NCBI GenBank assembly: GCA_003662205.1
Contig: QMXQ01000006.1
Span: 1-21,422, forward strand
Length of the DNA stretch: 21,422 nucleotides
Direction of reading: 5' to 3'
DNA from: Candidatus Bathyarchaeota archaeon
GTDB lineage: Archaea; Thermoproteota; Bathyarchaeia; TCS64
Positions 14,766-21,422 of the stretch are shown here, one piece after another. A model generated the notes under the pieces. The model worked only from the letters and a program-made list of their open reading frames with translations. It ran no database searches and had not been told where the DNA came from. The first letter of the stretch is position 1; every line of letters starts with the position of its first letter. The position numbers were made by a program, and so were the translations under genes.

Positions 14766-15254
14766 ATGGGCTCCCGCATGATATTCACCGTCGGGGACGT
14801 GATGGTCAAAAACGTGGTCGCGGTGAACGCCGATCAGACGGTGAGGCACGCCGCCGCGATCATGAGTCAACTGGAGATCGGCTGCCTGGTGGTCCTGGAG
14901 AAGGACAGGGTCGTGGGAATAGTGACGGAGCGGGACATGCTGAAGAGGGTGGTCGCCGCCGCCAAAGACCCGGATAAGACCCCCGTCAAGGAGGTCATGT
15001 CGAGGCCGCCCATCGTCGTCGGCCCCGACCTGGCGTTGGAGGACGCCGTGAAGCTCATGTTCGAGCACAAGATCAAGAAGCTCCCCGTGGTGGAGCGCGC
15101 AGGCGAAGGGAGGAGGCTGGTCGGGCTGGTCACCCTGACGGACGTCGCACGCATAGAGCCCAAGCTCATCGAGACGCTGAAGGAACTCTTCGAGATGAAC
15201 GAGGAGAAACCGCCGAAGAGCATCGAGAAAGTGATAAACTACTACATCGTATGA
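14766..15254 (+). CDS. CBS-pair protein
   Basis: The 162-residue protein consists of two CBS motifs. The first covers about 8-65 (VGDVMVKNVVAV, AAAIMSQLEIGCLVV, VGIVTERDML) and the second about 75-138 (VKEVMSRPPIVV, AVKLMFEHKIKKLPVV, VGLVTLTDVAR). Such pairs bind adenine nucleotides or AdoMet and regulate a partner. Stand-alone archaeal CBS proteins are very common and their partners mostly unknown. A C-terminal helix (residues about 140-162) ends in KVINYYIV. I choose ATG 14766 over 14703 because the probable TATA box lies between them. It is divergent from the surface-protein gene and convergent with nadB. Confidence 0.85.
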   Translation: MGSRMIFTVGDVMVKNVVAVNADQTVRHAAAIMSQLEIGCLVVLEKDRVVGIVTERDMLKRVVAAAKDPDKTPVKEVMSRPPIVVGPDLALEDAVKLMFEHKIKKLPVVERAGEGRRLVGLVTLTDVARIEPKLIETLKELFEMNEEKPPKSIEKVINYYIV

Positions 15255-15405
15255 AGCCGTAGATGCTGACGTACTGCATCAACGCATTTTTCAACTAGCT
15301 TCTGTCAGAGCCGCTTTCTCAAGTCCCCCTTTTCGGCTCGCTAATTGGGTAAGCAGGTTTTAAGTAAAGCAATGCAATACCTTAGTTGTTTCTGATTCTA
15401 TTAAT

Positions 15406-16968
15406 TCAGTTAATATGGTTCTCGATCCTCGTTTCGCCTCCTGAGAAGATTATGTGCTTTAACCAGTTCCTATCATCCCGTTCAGGGTACTCCTTCAGGA
15501 AATGCGTCCCCCGACTCTCCCTTCGAATCAGGGCTGCACTCGTGATAAGCTCTGCAACCGCGATCATATTCCTCAGCTCTATCAGCCTGACGCTCACGCC
15601 TTGAGTCATCATCCGGTTTACCTGAGTCTCGACATCCTGAAGGACACTCAAAGCGTATCTCAGCCCCTCAACACTCCTTATTATGCCCACATACCGCCAC
15701 ATTACATCCTGCACCTTACGCCTCATCATCTCCGCTTCAGCATCCACCTCAGCGAATGTAATTGATTCTTCGGGTTCTGGCCTCATCTCGATTCTTTTTC
15801 CTAGGTATCGTTTCACTCGTTTAAAGGCGAGAGTGGTGAAGACCAGGCACTCCAACATCGAGTTACTCGCGAGCCTGTTTGCACCGTGCACACCTATGCA
15901 AGCGCACTCCCCGAAGGCAAAGAGGCCCGGGATGTTCGTCTCCCCAAACTCGTTGGTTCTTATTCCCCCGCAAAGGTAGTGAGTCGCCGGAGAGACAGGG
16001 ATGAGGTCCTTAGCTGGACATATGCCGTATTTTAAGCATTCCCTGTAGATTGAGGGAAACCGCTTTTTGAGAAACGCCTCTCCCTTGTGGCGTACATCCA
16101 AAAAGACAGGCCCCTTCTTCTGCTCCTCTACCACCGCCCTCGATACGACGTCCCTCGGAGCCAAATCCTTCAACGGATGGTATCTGACCATGAAAGCTTC
16201 ACCCAGCGAGTTCCTAAGAATCCCTCCTTCTCCCCGCACGGTCTCAGAGATGAGGAAGTAGGGGCTCTTCCCACAATCTAGGACGGTGGGATGGAACTGG
16301 ACGAACTCCATGTCCGCGATCTCCGATCCAGCCCTTAGTGCCATGGCTATTCCGTCGCCTGTGGCTATCTCCGGATTCGAGGTCTTGCTGTAGAGCTGCC
16401 CTACGCCACCGGTGGCTATGACGGTTATCGGGGCAAGCAAGCTGAGCATCCTCTCGTTTTTAATATCCAGAACTTTGGCTCCGAAGCATCTATTGTTTCT
16501 AATAATTAGGTCGACTGCGATAGCATTCTCTCTAACCTCTATGTTCCTATGGTCCCTCAAATTCTGAACCAAGGTCTTCTCAACTACGTTTCCCGTCATA
16601 TCGCCCGCATGGATCACACGGCGTCTACTATGACCTCCCTCCCTGGAGAGGGCCAGACTCCCCTGTTCCCTGTCGAAACCCACCCCCAAGTCGATCAGTC
16701 TCTGAATCTGCTCGGGGGCAGCCTTCACCATGAGCTCAACAATCCGTTTATTACACAGCCCCTCTCCCACTTTCAGCGTATCAGCGACATGATACTTGAA
16801 GTCATCACTCTCGCCCATGACAGCAGCTATCCCGCCTTGAGCGTAGTTGGTATTAGACTCAATGATCTCCTTCTTCGTAACCACCATGACTTTACCATAA
16901 TTCTTCGCTTGGAGGGCGAAATTAAGTCCCGAGATTCCACTACCTATAACTAAAAAATCAGCCTCCAA
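15406..16968 (-). CDS. nadB: L-aspartate oxidase
   Basis: NadB oxidises L-aspartate to iminoaspartate, the first step of de novo NAD synthesis; in anaerobes fumarate or another acceptor replaces oxygen. The 520-residue protein has the FAD motif VIGSGISGL (7-15), NYAQGGIAAV, SREGGHSRRRVIHAGDMTG, ETVRGEGGILRN, APRDVVSRAV, THYLCGGIRTN and GLFAFGECACIGVHGANRLASNS. These are the hallmarks that separate it from fumarate reductase flavoproteins (no covalent-FAD His site is obvious). The C-terminal helical domain is complete. It starts at TTG with GAGGCGG just upstream. The gene is visibly less GC-rich than its neighbours. nadA and nadC are not in the window. Confidence 0.93.
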   Translation of the reverse strand: MEADFLVIGSGISGLNFALQAKNYGKVMVVTKKEIIESNTNYAQGGIAAVMGESDDFKYHVADTLKVGEGLCNKRIVELMVKAAPEQIQRLIDLGVGFDREQGSLALSREGGHSRRRVIHAGDMTGNVVEKTLVQNLRDHRNIEVRENAIAVDLIIRNNRCFGAKVLDIKNERMLSLLAPITVIATGGVGQLYSKTSNPEIATGDGIAMALRAGSEIADMEFVQFHPTVLDCGKSPYFLISETVRGEGGILRNSLGEAFMVRYHPLKDLAPRDVVSRAVVEEQKKGPVFLDVRHKGEAFLKKRFPSIYRECLKYGICPAKDLIPVSPATHYLCGGIRTNEFGETNIPGLFAFGECACIGVHGANRLASNSMLECLVFTTLAFKRVKRYLGKRIEMRPEPEESITFAEVDAEAEMMRRKVQDVMWRYVGIIRSVEGLRYALSVLQDVETQVNRMMTQGVSVRLIELRNMIAVAELITSAALIRRESRGTHFLKEYPERDDRNWLKHIIFSGGETRIENHIN

Positions 16969-16993
16969 ACAACCGCCTCTGAGCCCCTAAACA

Positions 16994-17014
16994 CCATTTT
17001 AACCTATTTAATCA
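16994..17014 (-). promoter_or_regulatory. Promoter region of nadB
   Basis: Two overlapping TATA-like boxes occur on the minus strand: GATTAAATAGG (17004-17014) and GGTTAAAATGG (16994-17004). They are 26-46 bases upstream of the nadB TTG start. Which one is used cannot be decided. Confidence 0.4.
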
Positions 17015-17088
17015 TTTAGCGAAGAAGAGGTGCGCTAGACCCTAAGTAGTAGGTCGAAAGACACGCATATGAAAAGAATTAGATAAAC

Positions 17089-17098
17089 GATTTTAATG
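17089..17098 (+). promoter_or_regulatory. TATA-like box upstream of the hairpin RNA candidate
   Basis: GATTTTAATG is centred at about 17094. An archaeal start about 26 bases downstream would fall at 17119-17120, exactly on the first G of the long hairpin. Confidence 0.4.
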
Positions 17099-17118
17099 AA
17101 TTAATTGGGAACGTCAAA

Positions 17119-17180
17119 GGGGGCAACTCAGGCTACAAAAAAGGTTGAGCTACCAAGCCTTTACCGGACGAGTTGCCCCC
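17119..17180 (+). ncRNA. Candidate structured small RNA (nested hairpins)
   Basis: An 11-bp perfect stem, GGGGGCAACTC (17119-17129) with GAGTTGCCCCC (17170-17180), encloses a second perfect 5-bp stem, AGGCT (17130-17134) with AGCCT (17156-17160), stacked directly on it. Within this, GGT (17143-17145) can pair with ACC (17152-17154) or ACC (17163-17165). Single-stranded parts are A-rich (ACAAAAAA) and TTACCGGAC. A TATA-like box sits at the right distance upstream and T-rich sequence follows. I recognise no known RNA family or riboswitch. It could also be a DNA-level inverted repeat or element remnant. Confidence 0.4.
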
Positions 17181-17205
17181 AACTTAAAGCCTATTTTGGG
17201 TGATT

Positions 17206-17454
17206 TTATAATATTTGTGGTCTATCTATTCCAAAATAACCCATGTTTATTTCATATAGAATATAAACTTCCCGATCATCCGAACCTTCGTATAGCCTCG
17301 GTTGTAGAACACATGACCGATCCCGTTTGACCATGAAACCCACCTTATAGTTGCATGTGAGACAACTAACGGTGCCTTCCTTGATCTTCTCGGCCAACCA
17401 TCTCTTATAGAACCTCCATCTCCGTGTGTTCCTGCATACCCTTCCTATCGGCAA
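17206..17454 (-). CDS. Doubtful small ORF, unknown
   Basis: This is an 82-codon frame starting with TTG. The product is basic at its N-terminus (RNTRRWRFYKRW), has one CLTC knuckle, and ends in a Tyr/Ile-rich segment. Codon use (AGG, AGA, ATA, AAG) looks archaeal and the composition is protein-like. However the frame has no clear ribosome site or start, and it stays open for about 15 further codons upstream to a TAA, so it may be the relic of a longer gene. I do not recognise it. Confidence 0.25.
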   Translation of the reverse strand: MPIGRVCRNTRRWRFYKRWLAEKIKEGTVSCLTCNYKVGFMVKRDRSCVLQPRLYEGSDDREVYILYEINMGYFGIDRPQIL

Positions 17455-17853
17455 AACCAGCGACGTGATCTCCTGAAATTCCTTTCCCCTGGAGACACTT
17501 TAGTAGGACGCGATAAGCAGACAGACTCAGACAGAGCGCGAGCGCATGGCAAGGGTAACCCTAGCAACAACCGAACTCCATGCAGCGCAGAAGATATAGG
17601 CGTCGCGAAGAGGTACGAATCGACCCCGCAGGAAATGACACTCAAATTGATGATCATCCTCTACGGGATGAAGCAACAGCCAGGCACCAACACCATAATG
17701 CTAACCCCCGCAAACCTGCCCACGGCGGACTTGCCCGTGAGATTATACGAAATCGAAGACAGCTCAGAGGAAACAAAAGAAAGCAACACCAGAAGAATAA
17801 CTCCCTTTTTTGATTTACAAAAATTAGGGCGGGAAGGGAAGCGCGTCATGATG

Positions 17854-17866
17854 CCATTTTAAATAG
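17854..17866 (+). promoter_or_regulatory. TATA-like box for the aminotransferase
   Basis: CCATTTTAAATAG is centred 25 bases upstream of the ATG at 17885, so the mRNA is probably leaderless. The box is nearly symmetric and might also drive minus-strand transcription. Confidence 0.5.
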
Positions 17867-17884
17867 TCATATGTAAAGTTCAAG

Positions 17885-19264
17885 ATGAAAAATATGTCTC
17901 GAAAAATAAAACCTATACCTGAGGCTGAGCTGAAGAAGTATTACGAGTACGCGGCGAAATATCTCCTGAAGCCCTGGCACACGAGGCCTGAAAAAGAGCC
18001 GATCATCGTCGGCGGCAAGGGCGCGCGCTTCTACGACGCAGCGGGAAAGGAGTATCTGGACTTCCTCTCCCAGCTGTTCAACGTCAACCTGGGCATGGGC
18101 AACGAGAAGGTGATCGAGGCCGTCAAGGAGCAGGTTGAGAAGGTGAACTACACCAAGAACACCTACCTGAACATACCCAAGATCCTGCTGGCGAAGCGGC
18201 TGGCAGAGCTGACGGCCCCGAACCTCGTGAGAACCTTCTTCAGCAACAGCGGGACCGAGGCCAACGAGGCGGCGTTCAAGATCGCCAGAGTTTACACGGG
18301 CCGCTTCAAGATCATAGGGCTGTGGAACGCCTACCACGGCTCCACATACGCCTCCATGAGCGCAGGAGGCGTCGCCGCCAACCGCTCCCCCTTCGAGCCC
18401 CTCGTCCCAGGGTTCTACCACATACCCCCGCCATACTGCTACAGATGCGCCTTCGGCCTCGAATACCCGGGCTGCGGGGTGCGCTGCGCCCGGTTCCTCG
18501 AAGACGCGATCAAGTTCCACGGCCCCGAGACGGTGGCGGCGTTCATAGCCGACCCCGGGGTCGTGGCGGCGGGCGTCCTCATACCCTCGAAGGAGTACTG
18601 GCCCACCATCAGGGAGATATGCGACAAGTACGACGTGCTCCTGATCCTCGATGAGGTGATCGCCGGCTGCGGCAGAACCGGCAGGCTCTTCGCCCACGAG
18701 CACTGGGGGATCGCCCCGGACATCCTCACCCTCGCGAAGGGGATATCGAACGCCACCGTGCCGCTGGGGGCCACCGTCATGAACAGGAAGATCGCCGACT
18801 TCTTCGCCGAGAAGAAGTCCTTCATGCACGGCTTCACCTACAGCGGCCACGCGCTGGCGTGCGCCGCGGGGCTGGCGGCGATCAACGCCTACGTGGAGGA
18901 GAACATACCGGAGAACGCGGCCAAGGTGGGGGAATACCTCCTGGACGCCCTCAAGGGCATACAGGACAGGCACAGATCGGTCGGAGATGTGAGGGGGCTG
19001 GGCCTCATCGAGGGAGTCGAGTTCGTGAAGGATAAGGAGACGAAGAAACCCCTTGTAGCGGAGGACCCGGAGACGCCCTTGGAGGAGCGCCCCCTCGTGG
19101 CTCTGAGCGACGGATGCCTGGATGAGGGTCTCCTCCTCATGCCAACCATGTCGGGATCGACCATCAGGATCGCCCCGCCGCTCATCATCACCGAGGAGGA
19201 CGTCGACAAGGCCATGGACATCTTCGAGCGGCAGATAACAAAGATGGAGAAGAGATTCCTCTAG
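17885..19264 (+). CDS. Class III (omega) aminotransferase
   Basis: This PLP-dependent aminotransferase of fold type I, subgroup III, has 459 residues. Visible motifs are FFSNSGTEANEAA (118-130), NAYHGSTYASMSAGG, LILDEVIAGCGRTG (253-266) with Asp256 contacting the PLP ring, and Lys285 in LTLAKGISN as the Schiff-base lysine. GFTYSGHALACAA follows. Four cysteines at 185, 188, 197 and 201 (YCYRC and GCGVRCA) form a cluster seen in a subset of this family and may bind metal. Related enzymes use beta-alanine, taurine, GABA or other omega-amino acids with pyruvate or similar acceptors; the substrate cannot be told from sequence. It precedes nrdD by 137 bases but nrdD has its own promoter. Confidence 0.93.
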   Translation: MKNMSRKIKPIPEAELKKYYEYAAKYLLKPWHTRPEKEPIIVGGKGARFYDAAGKEYLDFLSQLFNVNLGMGNEKVIEAVKEQVEKVNYTKNTYLNIPKILLAKRLAELTAPNLVRTFFSNSGTEANEAAFKIARVYTGRFKIIGLWNAYHGSTYASMSAGGVAANRSPFEPLVPGFYHIPPPYCYRCAFGLEYPGCGVRCARFLEDAIKFHGPETVAAFIADPGVVAAGVLIPSKEYWPTIREICDKYDVLLILDEVIAGCGRTGRLFAHEHWGIAPDILTLAKGISNATVPLGATVMNRKIADFFAEKKSFMHGFTYSGHALACAAGLAAINAYVEENIPENAAKVGEYLLDALKGIQDRHRSVGDVRGLGLIEGVEFVKDKETKKPLVAEDPETPLEERPLVALSDGCLDEGLLLMPTMSGSTIRIAPPLIITEEDVDKAMDIFERQITKMEKRFL

Positions 19265-19331
19265 CCAAGCGGTTCCTCCCCCTCTATTTATATGCGTTTT
19301 ATGGACGGCCGCCCTAAGGGCTACCCCAACA

Positions 19332-19339
19332 CGTTTAAA
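19332..19339 (+). promoter_or_regulatory. TATA-like box for nrdDG
   Basis: CGTTTAAA predicts initiation near 19360. The leader would carry the ribosome site GGCGGAGGG at 19365-19373. Confidence 0.5.
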
Positions 19340-19401
19340 GGCCCTTAATTCATGGGAGTAACTCGGCGGAGGGTTCAGCTCTGGAGGATAAGATCGACGC
19401 C

Positions 19402-21147
19402 GTGAGGACGGTTGAGGGCTATCTCCAGCAGGTTGACTGGCGGAGCAGGGAGAACAGCAACCTGAGCTACAGCTTCAGCTCCGTCTTCCTCCACCTGGCG
19501 GGGGAGGTGATGAAGAGGTACACCCTGAGCCGCGTCTACCCGAAGGAGGTTGCGGACGCCCACCGGTCCGGCGACCTCCACATCCACAACCTCTACATGG
19601 GTATCGTCGGCTACTGCGCCGGCTGGAGCATCGAGGACATCCTGATGCAGGGGTTCAACGGCGTCCCGGCGAGGACGGAGTCGTCGCCGCCCCGGCACCT
19701 CTCCACGGCGCTCCTCCAGCTCGCGAACTTCGTCGGCACGCTCCAGAACGAGTGGGCCGGGGCACAGGCCTTCAACTCCCTCGACACCTACCTGGCGCCC
19801 TACGTGCGCATGGACGGCCTCAGCTACGGACAGGTCAAACAGGAGCTACAGCAGTTCATCTACAACCTGAACATCGCGAGCCGCTGGGGAGGTCAGACCC
19901 CCTTCACGAACATCACCTTCGATCTGAAGCCGCCGGCCGACCTCGCCGAGGCGCCGGCGGTCTACGCGGGCGGCACCCTGGGCGAGACCTATGCCGACTT
20001 CCAGCCCGAGATGGAGATGATCAACCGAGCCTTCTGCGAGGTGATGACGGAGGGGGATATGCGGGGCCGGGTTTTCACCTTCCCCATCCCCACCTACAAC
20101 ATCACCGAGGACTTCGACTGGGAGGGAGAAGCGGCCGACGCCCTTTTCAGGATGACGGCGAAGTACGGGAACCCCTACTTCCAGAACTTCGTCAACAGCG
20201 ACCTCGACCCCAGCGACATCCGCGCCATGTGCTGCAGGCTCAGGCTCGACCTCCGCGAGCTCCACCGCCGCGTCGGCGGCACCTTCGGCTACGCCGACAA
20301 GACGGGGAGCGTCGGCGTCGTCACCATCAACGTGCCCCGCATCGCCTACCGGGCCAGGAACGAGGACGACTACTTCGAGCGCCTCGGCGACCTCATGGAG
20401 CTGGCGAAGGTCAGCCTGGAGGCGAAGCGGAAGGTCGTCGAGGAGAACATGGAGCGCGGCCTGCTGCCCTTCACCAAGCGATACCTGGGAACCCTGAAGT
20501 GGCACTTCTCCACCATCGGCCTCGTCGGCATGAACGAGGCCTGCCTCAACCTCCTCGGCGAGGACATCGGCACCCCGGGAGGGAGGGACCTCGCCGTCAA
20601 GACCCTCAGGTTCATGAGAGATAAGGCCCTCGAATTCCAGCAGGAGACGGGGCACATCTACAACATCGAGGCGACCCCGGCGGAGGGCGCCAGCTTCCGC
20701 CTCGCCCGCCTCGACAAGGAGAGGTACCCTGACATCGTGACGGCGGGGGAGGAGGTACCCTACTACACCAACTCGACGCAGCTGCCAGTGAACCACACCG
20801 ACGACCTCTACGCCGCCCTCGAGCACCAGGAGGAACTCCAGAGGCTCTACACGGGCGGCACCGTCTTCCACGTCTTCCTCGGCGAGCGGATCCAGGAGCC
20901 GGAGAGCTGCAAGCTGCTGGTCCGCCGGATAGCGGAGCGCTTCCGCATCCCGTATTACACCATCACGCCGACGTTCAGCATCTGCCCCGACCACGGCTAC
21001 CTAGAGGGGGAGCAACTCCGCTGCCCCCTATGCGGGCGGCAGACGGAGGTCTACAGCAGGGTAGTCGGCTACTACAGGCCCGTTCAGAACTGGCACAAGG
21101 GGAAGCAGGAGGAGTATAGGCAACGCCGAACATACGCCGTGGACTGA
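19402..21147 (+). CDS. nrdD: Anaerobic ribonucleoside-triphosphate reductase
   Basis: NrdD reduces NTPs to dNTPs using a glycyl radical installed by NrdG. The 581 residues cover the ten-stranded barrel and C-terminus: DWRSRENSN near the start, GDLHIHNL, Cys72 in GYCAGW, Cys277/Cys278 in RAMCCRLRLDL, Asn310 in TINVPR, a C-terminal zinc site CPDHGY...CPLCG (528-544) and the radical Gly556 in SRVVGYYRPV. There is no N-terminal ATP-cone, so overall activity cannot be regulated by dATP in the usual way. The start is unclear: GTG 19402 is used, but the frame extends upstream with protein-like LEDKIDA, and a ribosome site at 19365-19373 is best placed for a CTG at 19381. nrdG follows with overlap. 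Confidence 0.95.
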   Translation: MRTVEGYLQQVDWRSRENSNLSYSFSSVFLHLAGEVMKRYTLSRVYPKEVADAHRSGDLHIHNLYMGIVGYCAGWSIEDILMQGFNGVPARTESSPPRHLSTALLQLANFVGTLQNEWAGAQAFNSLDTYLAPYVRMDGLSYGQVKQELQQFIYNLNIASRWGGQTPFTNITFDLKPPADLAEAPAVYAGGTLGETYADFQPEMEMINRAFCEVMTEGDMRGRVFTFPIPTYNITEDFDWEGEAADALFRMTAKYGNPYFQNFVNSDLDPSDIRAMCCRLRLDLRELHRRVGGTFGYADKTGSVGVVTINVPRIAYRARNEDDYFERLGDLMELAKVSLEAKRKVVEENMERGLLPFTKRYLGTLKWHFSTIGLVGMNEACLNLLGEDIGTPGGRDLAVKTLRFMRDKALEFQQETGHIYNIEATPAEGASFRLARLDKERYPDIVTAGEEVPYYTNSTQLPVNHTDDLYAALEHQEELQRLYTGGTVFHVFLGERIQEPESCKLLVRRIAERFRIPYYTITPTFSICPDHGYLEGEQLRCPLCGRQTEVYSRVVGYYRPVQNWHKGKQEEYRQRRTYAVD

Positions 21148-21422
21148 GGCGCGGGAGGCAGCGGCTCCCCATCGTCGGGCTGCGGAGGCTCTCCCTCATC
21201 GACTACCCGGGGAAGCTGTGCGCCACCGCCTTCACCGCCGGATGCAACTTCCGCTGCCCCTACTGCTACAACATCGACATCGTCCTCCACCATCAACGCC
21301 TGGAGAACATACCCGAGCGGACGGTCCTCGACCTCCTATACCGGAGGCGCGGCTTCCTCGACGGCCTCTGCGTCGGCGGCGGTGAACCCACCCTCCACAG
21401 GGCGCTGCCCGAGTTCCTATAC
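21144..21422 (+). CDS. nrdG: NrdD-activating radical SAM enzyme, N-terminal part
   Basis: NrdG uses a [4Fe-4S] cluster and AdoMet to form the glycyl radical on NrdD. The visible part has RRLSLIDYPGK, then the radical SAM cluster motif in GCNFRCPYCYN (CX3CX2C), then the LDGLCVGGGEPTLH segment, corresponding to the GGEPTL AdoMet-binding motif. The gene runs off the window. Between the in-frame TAG at 21117-21119 and the conserved region there is no ATG, GTG or TTG. The best candidate is CTG at 21144-21146, overlapping the nrdD TGA as CTGA; ATA at 21132 is another. Co-translation with nrdD is likely. Confidence 0.85.
   Translation, partial: MRRGRQRLPIVGLRRLSLIDYPGKLCATAFTAGCNFRCPYCYNIDIVLHHQRLENIPERTVLDLLYRRRGFLDGLCVGGGEPTLHRALPEFLY

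Larger units (their letters stand above)
16969..17884. other. AT-richer gene-poor region
   Basis: About 0.9 kb between nadB and the aminotransferase holds no convincing large gene. It contains the nadB promoter at the left edge, a candidate structured RNA (17119-17180), one small doubtful minus-strand ORF (17206-17454), and at 17445-17860 several overlapping short frames on both strands, none of which I recognise. One minus-strand frame there (17849 down to 17445) is hydrophobic but interrupted by TAG. The aminotransferase promoter is at the right edge. No transposase, integrase, or repeated element is evident. Confidence 0.5.

Noticed and set aside
17445..17849. Hydrophobic minus-strand frame interrupted by TAG at 17661-17663
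   Set aside because: It has two hydrophobic stretches but no recognisable family, no clear ribosome site, and a competing open frame on the plus strand. Not enough to call a gene or a second amber-interrupted gene.
17635..17862. Plus-strand 75-codon frame before the aminotransferase
   Set aside because: Codon endings look somewhat gene-like, but the frame contains the aminotransferase promoter and no recognisable motif.
19352..19405. 17-codon uORF starting ATG before nrdD
   Set aside because: The predicted transcription start is at or after this ATG, so it is probably not transcribed.
19846..20994. Long minus-strand open frame opposite nrdD
   Set aside because: Shadow of nrdD; the composition is dominated by Val/Glu/Asp/Ala/Leu with no motif.
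1..21422. CRISPR array, insertion sequence or prophage
   Set aside because: No regularly spaced repeats, transposase, integrase or phage genes were seen on either strand.

Overview
The window is archaeal chromosomal DNA of high GC content. The evidence is a bifunctional fructose-1,6-bisphosphate aldolase/phosphatase of the archaeal type, a short archaeal-style AdoMet decarboxylase, an AT-rich TATA-like box about 25-33 bases upstream of many starts (several genes look leaderless), frequent GTG and TTG starts, and a small membrane protein resembling the eukaryotic oligosaccharyltransferase subunit OSTC/Ost3. I would place it in the Thermoproteota/TACK side of the archaea (Bathyarchaeia-like is my best guess), but no rRNA or ribosomal protein is present to prove this. 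An oxygen-sensitive ribonucleotide reductase (NrdD/NrdG) suggests an anaerobe.

Layout. 1-334: C-terminal part of an SPSCG-motif protein. 393-1258 (minus): an Ada-type zinc-binding mini-protein, AdoMet decarboxylase (speD) and tRNA-Gly(GCC). 1259-1541: a stem-loop-rich intergenic region. 1542-4203: a MoxR-like AAA+ ATPase with zinc ribbon and coiled coil, paired with a VWA protein. 4302-6046 (minus): FBP aldolase/phosphatase and a TrmO-like tRNA methyltransferase. 6156-7301: a DUF362 protein. 7302-9668 (minus): zinc-ribbon protein, gcvT, gcvH, tRNA-Leu(CAG) and a broken arsC-like gene, the last four tightly packed. 9819-11145: the OSTC-like membrane protein and a beta-hydroxyacid dehydrogenase. 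11165-14592 (minus): an O-methyltransferase and an 888-residue anchored surface protein. 14766-15254: CBS-pair protein. 15406-16968 (minus): L-aspartate oxidase (nadB). 16969-17884: a visibly AT-richer stretch with no convincing gene except perhaps one small ORF, plus a strong candidate structured RNA. 17885-21422: class III aminotransferase, nrdD and the start of nrdG.

How they fit together. Most of the window is ordinary metabolism: gluconeogenesis (FBP aldolase/phosphatase), one-carbon/glycine metabolism (GcvT and GcvH, without GcvP here), polyamine synthesis (SpeD), NAD synthesis (NadB), anaerobic dNTP synthesis (NrdD/NrdG) and tRNA modification (TrmO). The less ordinary parts are the MoxR/VWA pair, whose ATPase lacks the usual Walker B glutamate; the arsC-like gene that has lost both its nucleophilic cysteine and its C-terminal quarter (to an in-frame amber codon); the OSTC-like protein; the surface protein combining a glycosidase-like barrel with a degenerate M23-like fold; and the hairpin RNA candidate at 17119-17180.
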